This document shows positions 24,010-31,629 of a stretch of DNA of 64,000 bases, one piece after another. Source of the DNA: Flavonifractor hominis (GTDB taxonomy: Bacteria; Bacillota; Clostridia; Oscillospirales; Oscillospiraceae); contig NZ_JBBMFT010000007.1 of assembly GCF_040095835.1 (NCBI RefSeq), positions 1 through 64,000 of the forward strand. The letters run 5' to 3'. Both the position numbers and the translations under genes were made by a program. Each line of letters starts with the position of its first letter. The first letter of the stretch is position 1. The notes under the pieces were generated by a model. The model saw nothing but the letters and a program-made list of their open reading frames with translations, had not been told where the DNA came from and did not search any database.

Positions 24010-24948
24010 TTATAGCAGCTGATCCATCCCATCTGCCCCCTGAGAAGGGGGATACAGCCCTTCCAGCAGACCGACAAATTCCTGAGCCTCGGGACTGAGC
24101 AATTCCCGCTTGCGCTGGAGCCAGCCCACATTGATCTGCACATTGCAGTTGCGGATGGGAATGGAACGTATGCCGTACGCATCAAAGTCCCGGGCGCTGA
24201 GTCCCGGACCAAAGCGGATCACATCGGTCTGGCGCAGCAGGGCCAGAATGGCGGCGCTGTCACTGACATATACCACCCGCCGGAAGCGTGCCAGGCGGAC
24301 CCCGTCGATCTCCAGATAGTGGGTCAGGTTGGAGAAATAGTCATCGGGCAGGCGGACAAAGGGGAAGTCCAGCAGCTGCTCCATGGTCACCTGCTCCCGG
24401 TGATAGAGCGGGTTATTGGGCCCCACATTGGCATACCAGGTGTCCAGACCCAGGGGATGAAATTCCAAGTTTTTAAAGTGGAGCATGTGCTTAAGCTCCT
24501 TGACCTGCACGTTGTTGCTCATCACGAAGCCGATCTCCGCCCGGGCGCTCTCCACGCTTTCAATGACCTGCTGCATCCGCTGCTCCACCAGTTTGATGCT
24601 GATGGAATCCTGCCGGTGGGCGTTGTAGAAGTCGGCCACAAGCCGTCCCATGGTGATGATGGGATAGGAGGCGATGGAAAGCAGGCGGGGCCGTTCCTTC
24701 TGAGACAGGTTCTGGATGAGCTCCATCTGGTTGAGAATGGTGCGGGCGTACTGGTAAAGTTTCCGACCATCATCCGTAAGGGCCACGCCTTTGTTGGTCC
24801 GGTCAAAGATGCGCACTTTGAGTTCATTTTCCAGATTGGAAATGGCCTTGCTCAGGTTGGGCTGGGTCACGAAGAGCTTTTCCGCAGCCTTGTTGATACT
24901 GCCCTGCTCGGCTACGGTCACGAAATACGTCAACTGCTGGATCTGCAT
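24010..24948 (-). CDS. LysR-type transcriptional regulator
   Basis: This is a 312-residue regulator. Residues 1-60 are the LysR winged helix (LTYFVTVAEQGSINKAAEKLFVTQPNLSKAI); the rest is a periplasmic-binding-like effector domain. It lies upstream of the transporter/M20/YjiHG operon on the same strand rather than divergently, with a terminator between, so it is its likely regulator but not co-transcribed. The ribosome site is modest (GGTGAGG). Inducer unknown, presumably the transported compound or its product. Confidence 0.9.
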   Translation of the reverse strand: MQIQQLTYFVTVAEQGSINKAAEKLFVTQPNLSKAISNLENELKVRIFDRTNKGVALTDDGRKLYQYARTILNQMELIQNLSQKERPRLLSIASYPIITMGRLVADFYNAHRQDSISIKLVEQRMQQVIESVESARAEIGFVMSNNVQVKELKHMLHFKNLEFHPLGLDTWYANVGPNNPLYHREQVTMEQLLDFPFVRLPDDYFSNLTHYLEIDGVRLARFRRVVYVSDSAAILALLRQTDVIRFGPGLSARDFDAYGIRSIPIRNCNVQINVGWLQRKRELLSPEAQEFVGLLEGLYPPSQGADGMDQLL

Positions 24949-25036
24949 GCCTCACCGCCCGCTTTCTGAATAAGATAGGCTTATTTTAGCACAAATCTGC
25001 CGGTTTTGGACCTGTTTTTTGAGGCGGCGGCAAGCG

Positions 25037-26404
25037 TCAGCGCTGATCCAGGGGGACAAAGGGCCGCATGGGGGCCACGGCCTTATAGGCCGGGCGGATG
25101 ATGCGGTTGCCGGGCTGGTAGACCTCCTCAATGCGGTGGGCGCACCAGCCCACCACCCGGGCCACGGCGAAGAGGGGCGTGTACAGCTCCATGGGGATGC
25201 CCATCATCTTGTACACCAGGCCGGAAAACAGGTCCACGTTGGCGCACACCACCTTCTGCTCCCCCTTGACGGTGCGCAGGACCTCGGGGGTCAGCCGTTC
25301 CACGGTCTCAAAGAGCTCGAATTCGTCCAGCATGCCCTTGGTCTGGGCCAGGTTTTTGGCAAAGCGCTTGAGAATGACCGCCCGGGGATCGGACAGGGTA
25401 TAAATGGCGTGGCCCATGCCGTAAATCAGGCCAGAGCGGTCCCCGGCCTCCTTCTTCAGCAGCTTGCCCAGGTAGGCGCGCACCTCGTCGTCATCCTTCC
25501 AGTCGCCTACTCCCTGTTCGATGTAGCCGAACATCTCCATAACTTTCTTGTTGGCGCCACCATGGCGGGGGCCTTTCAGCGAACCGATGGCTGCGGCGAT
25601 GGCCGAGTAGATGTCGGTGCCGGAGGAGGAGAGGACCCGGCAAGTGAAGGCCGAGTTGTTGCCGCCGCCGTGCTCGGCGTGGAGCACCAGGCACAGGTCC
25701 AGCAGGCGGGCCTCTTCAGCGGTGAACTGGTTGTCGTGGCGCACGGAGTAAAGGAAGTTCTCCGCCACGCCCAGTCCTTCCTGAGGACGGTGGAGGTAGA
25801 GAGACTCGTTGTCGTAGTAGTGGCGCTTGGCGGCAAAGGCATGAGCTACGATCACCGGTACCCGGGCCACCAGCTGGATGGCCTGGGAGAGCTGATTGGA
25901 CAAAGACATGTTGTCCGGGTCGTCGTCATAGGAATAGAGGGCCAGCACCGCCCGGGCCAGCTTGTTCATTACGTCGGGACTGGGTGCCTTGAGGATCATG
26001 TCCTCGGTAAACATGGGGGGCAGTGCGCGATGTTCGGCCAGCAGCTGCTGGAACGAGGCCAGCTGCTGACGGGTGGGCAGGGCCCCGAAGAGAAGCAGAT
26101 AGGCCGTCTCCTCATAGCCAAAGCGACCCTCGCTGACAAAGCCGTTGATGAGCTCCTCCACGTCGATGCCCCGGTAGACCAGCTTGCCCGGGGCGGGGAC
26201 ACGCTCGCCGTCCTGCAGATAGTAGCCCATGACGTTGCCGATCTGGGTGACACCCGCCATCACGCCGGTACCATCGGCGTTGCGCAGGCCGCGCTTGACA
26301 TTGTAGCGCTCATAAAAAGCAGGGTCGATGTGGTTATGCGCCTGATATTCCCCGCATAGACTTTCCATAAAGCGTGCAGAAGAGTTCCGGTCATCGTTTT
26401 GCAT
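25037..26404 (-). CDS. Citrate synthase
   Basis: This is a 455-residue enzyme condensing oxaloacetate with acetyl-CoA. Conserved stretches include the HAEHGGGNNSAFTCRV catalytic region, SLKGPRHGGAN and GMGHAIYTLSDPRA. The length is slightly above the 370-430 usual for type II enzymes because of an N-terminal extension. The ATG has AAAGGAG upstream. It is transcribed alone from a good promoter; no aconitase or isocitrate dehydrogenase adjoins. In anaerobes it usually serves the oxidative branch towards glutamate. Confidence 0.93.
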   Translation of the reverse strand: MQNDDRNSSARFMESLCGEYQAHNHIDPAFYERYNVKRGLRNADGTGVMAGVTQIGNVMGYYLQDGERVPAPGKLVYRGIDVEELINGFVSEGRFGYEETAYLLLFGALPTRQQLASFQQLLAEHRALPPMFTEDMILKAPSPDVMNKLARAVLALYSYDDDPDNMSLSNQLSQAIQLVARVPVIVAHAFAAKRHYYDNESLYLHRPQEGLGVAENFLYSVRHDNQFTAEEARLLDLCLVLHAEHGGGNNSAFTCRVLSSSGTDIYSAIAAAIGSLKGPRHGGANKKVMEMFGYIEQGVGDWKDDDEVRAYLGKLLKKEAGDRSGLIYGMGHAIYTLSDPRAVILKRFAKNLAQTKGMLDEFELFETVERLTPEVLRTVKGEQKVVCANVDLFSGLVYKMMGIPMELYTPLFAVARVVGWCAHRIEEVYQPGNRIIRPAYKAVAPMRPFVPLDQR

Positions 26405-26441
26405 GTTCAGCCGCTCCTTTGCCCAAATACTTTTGCACAGT

Positions 26442-26470
26442 ATTGTATCTCTTTTTTGACGTCCAGTCAA
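26442..26470 (-). promoter_or_regulatory. Promoter of the citrate synthase gene
   Basis: Minus strand: TTGACT, 17-bp spacer, TACAAT, about 38 bases before the start. Confidence 0.75.
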
Positions 26471-26543
26471 CAAAAGAAAATGGCCGCTTGGGATGTGAAA
26501 TAAAATGAAACACAACTTGCAAAAAACAGGAGGGACGACCGGT

Positions 26544-27548
26544 ATGAAGCAGGTGGCGGCCACCGCCCTGGCGCTGTTTCTGGCGCTGTTTCTGCTGCCC
26601 CTGCTGCTGCTGGGAGAACCAGACCAGGAGACGGAGCCTCAGGCAACCGGCAGCCTGCCCATCGACCACACGGTGGTCACCCCCGCACTGAGTCAGGACA
26701 GTCAGATCACGGTCCGGGTGGCGCTGGGGGACGGGGAGGTGCTGGCTCTGCCGCTGGATAAATATCTGTGGCGGGTAGTGGCCGCCGAGATGCCCGCCTC
26801 GTTTGAACCGGAAGCCCTCAAGGCCCAGGCGGTGGCCGCCCGGACCTATACCGTATCCAAGATGGAGCGCACCTCAGAGACCCATCCGGATGCCGATGTG
26901 TGTACCGATATCACCTGCTGTCAGGCTTACATAACCCCCGAACAAGCCGCCTCCAACTGGGGAGACAACGCCCAGGCGTACACCGAAAAGATTTCCGCTG
27001 CCGTGGCGGACACCGACGGCATGGCGGCCCTCTACCAGGGGCAGCCTATCCAGGCGGTCTTTTTCTCCTCCGCCGCGGGGAAGACCGTGGATGCGGTGGA
27101 GGTGTGGGGCAACTCGGTGCCCTATCTCACCAGTGTGGACAGTCCCGAGGGGGAGGAGGTCCCCAATTACCACTCCACCGTCACCGTGCCCCTGGAGGAG
27201 TTCAAAAGCAAGCTGCTGGCCCAGTATCCACAGGCCGATCTGTCGGGGGAACCCAACAGCTGGTTCCAGAATACGGTTCCCAACTCGGCTGGCGGAGTGG
27301 AGACGGTGGATGTGGGCGGCGTCACGGTCAGCGGCACGGCGCTGCGCACCCTGTTTGCCCTGCGTTCCACCAGCTTTACCGTCTCCGCCGGTGCGGACGG
27401 GGTCATCTTCTCGGTTACCGGCTACGGTCATGGGGTGGGTATGAGCCAGTACGGAGCCAATGCCCTGGCCAAAGAGGGCAAAACCTATGAGGAGATCCTC
27501 AAATGGTATTACACTGGTATTGAAGTGGCCGCCTATACCCCAAAGTAG
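26544..27548 (+). CDS. spoIID: Stage II sporulation protein D (SpoIID/LytB domain)
   Basis: This is a 334-residue membrane-anchored protein with one N-terminal helix (TALALFLALFLLPLLLL). The SpoIID domain shows WRVVAAEMPASFEPEALKAQAVAARTY at its start and GYGHGVGMSQYGA plus YEEILKWYYTGIEV at its end. SpoIID is a lytic transglycosylase of the engulfment machinery; the catalytic acid is the E in AAEMP. The ATG at 26544 is preferred to one 39 bases upstream because AGGAGGG precedes it. SpoIIID and SpoIIQ genes do not adjoin. The residues between 130 and 145 (CTDITCCQAY) are typical of clostridial members. Confidence 0.9.
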   Translation: MKQVAATALALFLALFLLPLLLLGEPDQETEPQATGSLPIDHTVVTPALSQDSQITVRVALGDGEVLALPLDKYLWRVVAAEMPASFEPEALKAQAVAARTYTVSKMERTSETHPDADVCTDITCCQAYITPEQAASNWGDNAQAYTEKISAAVADTDGMAALYQGQPIQAVFFSSAAGKTVDAVEVWGNSVPYLTSVDSPEGEEVPNYHSTVTVPLEEFKSKLLAQYPQADLSGEPNSWFQNTVPNSAGGVETVDVGGVTVSGTALRTLFALRSTSFTVSAGADGVIFSVTGYGHGVGMSQYGANALAKEGKTYEEILKWYYTGIEVAAYTPK

Positions 27549-27607
27549 CGCAAAGCGGTACACTGGATGCGAATATAAAATCTTTTTGTAACGGACGGGG
27601 ATCGCCG

Positions 27608-27636
27608 TTGTCAAAAAAGCGAATTTTTGTTATAAT
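27608..27636 (+). promoter_or_regulatory. Promoter of the FAD enzyme gene
   Basis: TTGTCA, 17-bp spacer, TATAAT. Confidence 0.75.
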
Positions 27637-27695
27637 ATCAAAGTGGATAGGTGGTATGATACCTGCCAAATATGAAATAAAGTGAGAGATCGCGC

Positions 27696-29096
27696 ATGAA
27701 CACACGCTATGACGTTGCCATCATCGGCTGCGGTGAGGCCGGCATCTTCGCCGGTTATGAACTTATGCACCGCAACCCGGGCCTCAAGGTGGTCACCCTG
27801 GACCAGGGGGCCGACATCTACACCCGCAGCTGCCCCATTGTGGCGGGCAAGGTGAAGGAGTGCATCCACTGCAAGGTGTGCGACACCATGTGCGGCTTCG
27901 GTGGGGCTGGGGCCTTCTCCGACGGGAAGTACAACTTTACCACTGCGTTTGGCGGCTGGCTGACCGACTTTATGCCCAGAGAAGAGGTCATGGCCCTCAT
28001 CGACTACGTGGACTCCATCAATATGAAGCACGGGGCTACCGACCAGGTTTTCTCCACCGAGACCCCGGCAGCCAAGGCGCTGGAGAAGCGGGCGCTGGAG
28101 TTTGACCTGCATCTGCTCCAGGCCCGGTGCAAGCATCTGGGTACCGAGAACAACCTGAAGATCCTCCAGAGCATTTATGAGGAGGTCCGCCAGGGGGTGG
28201 AATTCCGCTTCCGTACGGCGGTGACCAAGATCGAGAACCTGGGGGCGGAGGGCTACCGCCTGATCACCGACCGTGGAGACGAGGTGGACTGTACCTGGCT
28301 CATCGCCGGCCCCGGCCGCTCCGGCGCGGAGTGGTTCTCCAACCAGTGCAAGCAGCTGGGCATTGAGCTGGTCAACAACCAGGTGGACATCGGCGTGCGG
28401 GTGGAGCTGCCCGCCAAGGTATTCGAGCATATCACCGATGTGGTGTATGAATCCAAGCTGGTCTATCGTACCAAGCAGTACGGCGACCAGGTGCGTACGT
28501 TCTGTATGAACCCCTACGGTCACGTGGTGGCCGAGAATGTGGAGGGCATCAACACCGTCAACGGCCACTCCTACTCCGACCCCAAACTGCGCAGTGAAAA
28601 CACCAACTTCGCCCTGCTGGTGTCCAATCGTTTCACCCAGCCCTTCAACGAGCCCTACCGCTACGGCAAGCACATTGCCTCCCTGAGCAACATGCTGGCC
28701 GGCGGCGTGCTGGTACAGCGCTTCGGGGACTTGGTCAGCGGCATCCGCACCAACGAGCACCGGATGAGCAAGTCCTTTGTCCGGCCCACCCTCACCGCGG
28801 CCGTACCCGGAGACCTGTCTCTGGCGCTGCCCAAGCGGCAGTTGGATGATATCATCGAGATGATCTACCAGCTGGACAAGCTGGCCCCCGGTACCGCCAA
28901 TTACGACACGCTGCTCTATGGCGCGGAAGTGAAGTTCTATTCCGCCCGGCTGGTCCTTTCCAGTGAACTGGAGACCGCGCTGCCCAACTTTTTTGCTGTG
29001 GGCGACGGCGCAGGCGTCACCCGCGGCCTGGCCCAGGCAGGGGCATCGGGCGTAAAGGTAGCCCAGGTAATTTCCCGGCGGCTGCAGGAGCGATAA
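27696..29096 (+). CDS. FAD-dependent oxidoreductase (COG2509-type)
   Basis: This is a 466-residue flavoprotein. An N-terminal dinucleotide fold (IIGCGEAG, residues 9-16) and a C-terminal FAD-closing motif (NFFAVGDGAGVTRGLAQA) frame the chain. A cysteine cluster (CIHCKVCDTMCGFGGAG, about 52-68) sits near the flavin and could be redox-active or bind metal. Members of this family are predicted dehydrogenases of unknown substrate, common in anaerobes. It is a single-gene unit with its own promoter and terminator. The substrate is not readable. Confidence 0.85.
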   Translation: MNTRYDVAIIGCGEAGIFAGYELMHRNPGLKVVTLDQGADIYTRSCPIVAGKVKECIHCKVCDTMCGFGGAGAFSDGKYNFTTAFGGWLTDFMPREEVMALIDYVDSINMKHGATDQVFSTETPAAKALEKRALEFDLHLLQARCKHLGTENNLKILQSIYEEVRQGVEFRFRTAVTKIENLGAEGYRLITDRGDEVDCTWLIAGPGRSGAEWFSNQCKQLGIELVNNQVDIGVRVELPAKVFEHITDVVYESKLVYRTKQYGDQVRTFCMNPYGHVVAENVEGINTVNGHSYSDPKLRSENTNFALLVSNRFTQPFNEPYRYGKHIASLSNMLAGGVLVQRFGDLVSGIRTNEHRMSKSFVRPTLTAAVPGDLSLALPKRQLDDIIEMIYQLDKLAPGTANYDTLLYGAEVKFYSARLVLSSELETALPNFFAVGDGAGVTRGLAQAGASGVKVAQVISRRLQER

Positions 29097-29103
29097 AACG
29101 CAA

Positions 29104-29150
29104 AATCAGGGCGTATGGCCATCGGCCATACGCCCTGATTGCTTGTTTTA
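29104..29150. terminator. Bidirectional terminator between the FAD and YczE-like genes
   Basis: A perfect 17-bp stem (AATCAGGGCGTATGGCC and complement) around ATC, then GCTTGTTTT. Confidence 0.85.
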
Positions 29151-29813
29151 CACCGTGTGAGAAACCGGTTGAGCGGCCCGGGATTCCAGCAGAGGAGAGA
29201 GGCGGCGGCAGAAAAAACGGGAGATGCCGCCCACAGTGAGCGCACATACCAGCGTGCCCTCCCGCAGACCCTGGATTCCGCCCAGACAGACCAGAGAGAC
29301 CAGCACGGCAGCGGCCAGCATGGACAGGTCAAAGCCGGTTTTGGTCTTGCCAAAGTCCCAGCCGAAGACCTGGCTGGCGGTGCGCACAAAGCCCTCGCAG
29401 GGAAGAATCAGTACATTGGGCGTTACCTGCAACGCCACACCGAGCCCCAGGGTGGCGCAACCCAGCAGCAGCACGCACCAGCGCCCGGCGTATGCCTGAG
29501 GGATCAGCGATTCCAGCAGGGCCATCCACAGATCGATACAGAAGGAGAACAGGAAGGTGGCCGGGATCTGGAGCAGCTGAACCCGGGGCAGCCGGCCCCG
29601 CAGCAGCAAAATCTGCCCGGCTAGCATGGTGAGGTTGACCAGGAAGGAAAATGTGCCCAGGGAAAAGCGCGGAAAGACAAAATGGAGCACATAGGCCAGG
29701 CTGGATACGGCAGAGGTCCCCATACCGGCCAGGGTGATCAGCGCGATCCCCAGGGCGGTGACGGCCACACCACAGAAAAACATCCCGTAGCGGCGCAGAG
29801 CAGGCGGGGGCAT
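29148..29813 (-). CDS. YczE/YitT-like integral membrane protein (copy 1)
   Basis: This is a 221-residue protein with five to six membrane helices (FCGVAVTALGIALITLAG, FSFLVNLTMLAGQILLL, CVLLLGCATLGLGVAL). It resembles the YczE/YyaS family of unknown function. The start at 29813 is taken because GGAGG lies eight bases upstream; an ATG five codons earlier has no ribosome site. A second member of the same length and layout is at 40206-40871. Function unknown. Confidence 0.78.
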   Translation of the reverse strand: MPPPALRRYGMFFCGVAVTALGIALITLAGMGTSAVSSLAYVLHFVFPRFSLGTFSFLVNLTMLAGQILLLRGRLPRVQLLQIPATFLFSFCIDLWMALLESLIPQAYAGRWCVLLLGCATLGLGVALQVTPNVLILPCEGFVRTASQVFGWDFGKTKTGFDLSMLAAAVLVSLVCLGGIQGLREGTLVCALTVGGISRFFCRRLSPLLESRAAQPVSHTV

Positions 29814-29947
29814 GTAAATCGCCTCCATAAAAAATATTTTTTAGCACTAACAATAGTTTAGCATCCTTGATAAAGGAAAACAATGGGCACCTTATCCAAA
29901 AAGCAGGGTCTCTTTTTGACAAGGGCCGAAATCAGTCTTTAAGGGCT

Positions 29948-29976
29948 TTGACAGGGACTATGCATTGGAATATACA
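29948..29976 (+). promoter_or_regulatory. Promoter-like site ahead of mnmE
   Basis: TTGACA, 17-bp spacer, TATACA, pointing to mnmE. It would give a leader of about 230 bases that includes the DnaA-box-like cluster. Confidence 0.6.
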
Positions 29977-30022
29977 CAGTTGTTACATTGTAAATATATG
30001 GATAATATAGACGGTGCACGGG

Positions 30023-30075
30023 TTTTCCACATTGTCCACAGGGTTTTCCACACTTGTCCACACAGGGGTGGAAAA
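30023..30075. other. Cluster of DnaA-box-like 9-mers (possible origin or regulatory element)
   Basis: TTTTCCACA (30023, 30044) and TTGTCCACA (30032, 30054) each differ from the TTATCCACA consensus at position 3. A fifth copy (GGTGGAAAA, 30067-30075) is on the other strand with a further change. The first four form two tandem units of 21-22 bp. The surrounding 29829-30210 gap has an AT-rich run (29995-30010) but no gene. Confidence 0.6.
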
Positions 30076-30210
30076 CTAAAATATGCAAAAACTGTTAACA
30101 TAGGTGAAGTCAAGTAAAAATGCTACGGCGGAATTGACAAAAAAATTTTTATTCCCAGAAGACAGGAGTGTGTTACAATAAGACCCATCAATGCAGTATG
30201 AGGTGAGAGC

Positions 30211-31581
30211 ATGTCCGATACGATTGCCGCCATTGCCACTCCGCCCGTCCCCAGCGCCATCGGCATCCTGCGTCTGAGCGGGCCGGAGGCCATCGCCGCA
30301 GCGGGCGCGGTGTTTCGTGCCGCCTCCGGACGGCCGCTGGAGGAGTACCCCAGCCGCCGTCTGGTATATGGAACACTGCTGGGGCCGGATGGAGCGGCCA
30401 TTGACCAGGTACTGGCCACGATCTCACGGGGACCGGAAAGCTATACCGGTGAGGATACGGCGGAATTGCAGTGCCATGGTTCTCCCATGGTTCTGGCGCT
30501 TGGGCTGGAGGCGCTGTTTGCCCGGGGCGTGCGGCAGGCGGGGCCGGGAGAGTTTACCCGCCGTGCTTTCCTCAACGGCAAGCTGGACCTGGCGCAGGCG
30601 GAGGCGGTGGCCGACCTTCTCGATGCGGAGACTCCGGCAGCGGTCCATCAGGCCGCCGGGCAGCTCTCCGGCGCCCTCAGCCGCCGGGTGGGCGCCATCT
30701 ATGACGTTCTGGTGGACCTGATGGCCCATTTCCATGCGGTGCTGGATTACCCGGATGAGGACATCGACCCCTTCCGGGCAGAGACCATCCGGACAGGCCT
30801 GGAACGGGCACAGGAGGGGCTGAACGATCTGCTGCGTACCTATGAGCGGGGACGTTATCTCACCGGCGGGGTACCCTGCGCCCTTATCGGTCGACCCAAT
30901 GCGGGCAAGTCCTCTCTGCTCAATGCCCTGGTGGGGTATGAGCGGGCCATCGTGACCGATGTGCCCGGCACCACCCGGGACACGGTGGAGGCCCGCTGCC
31001 GGCTGGGAAATGTGACGCTGCGGGTCATTGACACCGCCGGGATCCGGGAGACGGCGGACGAGGTGGAGCGCATTGGAGTGGAGCGGAGCCGGGCCGCCCT
31101 GGAGCAGGCCGAACTGGTGCTGCTGCTGTGCGACGGTTCGGTGCCCTTTACGGCGGAGGATGCCGCTCTGCTGGAGGAGGCCATGACCCATGCCCCCACT
31201 ATTTTGGTGTGGACCAAGGGAGACCTGCCTGCCGCTCCCATCCCGGTGCTGGATCTGGATCCCATGCCGCCGGTGGTGGAGGTCAGCGTGAAAACCGGCC
31301 AGGGACTGGATGGGCTGGCAAAGGCGGTGGAGGCGCTTTTTCCCGCCACCGGCCAGGGAGCGGCGGGGGAGCTGCTCACCAACGCCCGGCAGGCTCAGGC
31401 TGCCCAGCGGGCGCTGGAGGCAGTGGAGCGGGCCGGACAGGCCCTGGAGCTGGGGGTGACGCCGGATGCGCTGCTCACCGACGTGGAGCAGGCCATGGCC
31501 GCCCTGGGGGAGCTCACCGGGGCCAACCTGAGGGAGGATGTGACCGCCCGTATCTTCCAGCGCTTTTGTGTGGGAAAATAG
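30211..31581 (+). CDS. mnmE: tRNA modification GTPase MnmE
   Basis: This 456-residue GTPase acts with MnmG on wobble uridine 34 of tRNAs. An N-terminal folate-binding domain (MSDTIAAIATPP) is followed by a helical domain with an inserted G domain: G1 GRPNAGKS (227-234), G3 DTAG, and a G4 variant TKGD in place of NKxD. The C-terminal motif is CVGK where CIGK is usual. AGGTGAGAG precedes the ATG. The usual neighbour mnmG is not in this window. Confidence 0.95.
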   Translation: MSDTIAAIATPPVPSAIGILRLSGPEAIAAAGAVFRAASGRPLEEYPSRRLVYGTLLGPDGAAIDQVLATISRGPESYTGEDTAELQCHGSPMVLALGLEALFARGVRQAGPGEFTRRAFLNGKLDLAQAEAVADLLDAETPAAVHQAAGQLSGALSRRVGAIYDVLVDLMAHFHAVLDYPDEDIDPFRAETIRTGLERAQEGLNDLLRTYERGRYLTGGVPCALIGRPNAGKSSLLNALVGYERAIVTDVPGTTRDTVEARCRLGNVTLRVIDTAGIRETADEVERIGVERSRAALEQAELVLLLCDGSVPFTAEDAALLEEAMTHAPTILVWTKGDLPAAPIPVLDLDPMPPVVEVSVKTGQGLDGLAKAVEALFPATGQGAAGELLTNARQAQAAQRALEAVERAGQALELGVTPDALLTDVEQAMAALGELTGANLREDVTARIFQRFCVGK

Positions 31582-31590
31582 ACCGAACGG

Positions 31591-31629
31591 AACACGCCCC
31601 TGCGGCCAAAGCCGCAGGGGCGTGTTTTT
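31591..31629. terminator. Bidirectional terminator between mnmE and the P-type ATPase
   Basis: A perfect 15-bp stem ACACGCCCCTGCGGC and complement around CAAA, then a T-run. Confidence 0.85.
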
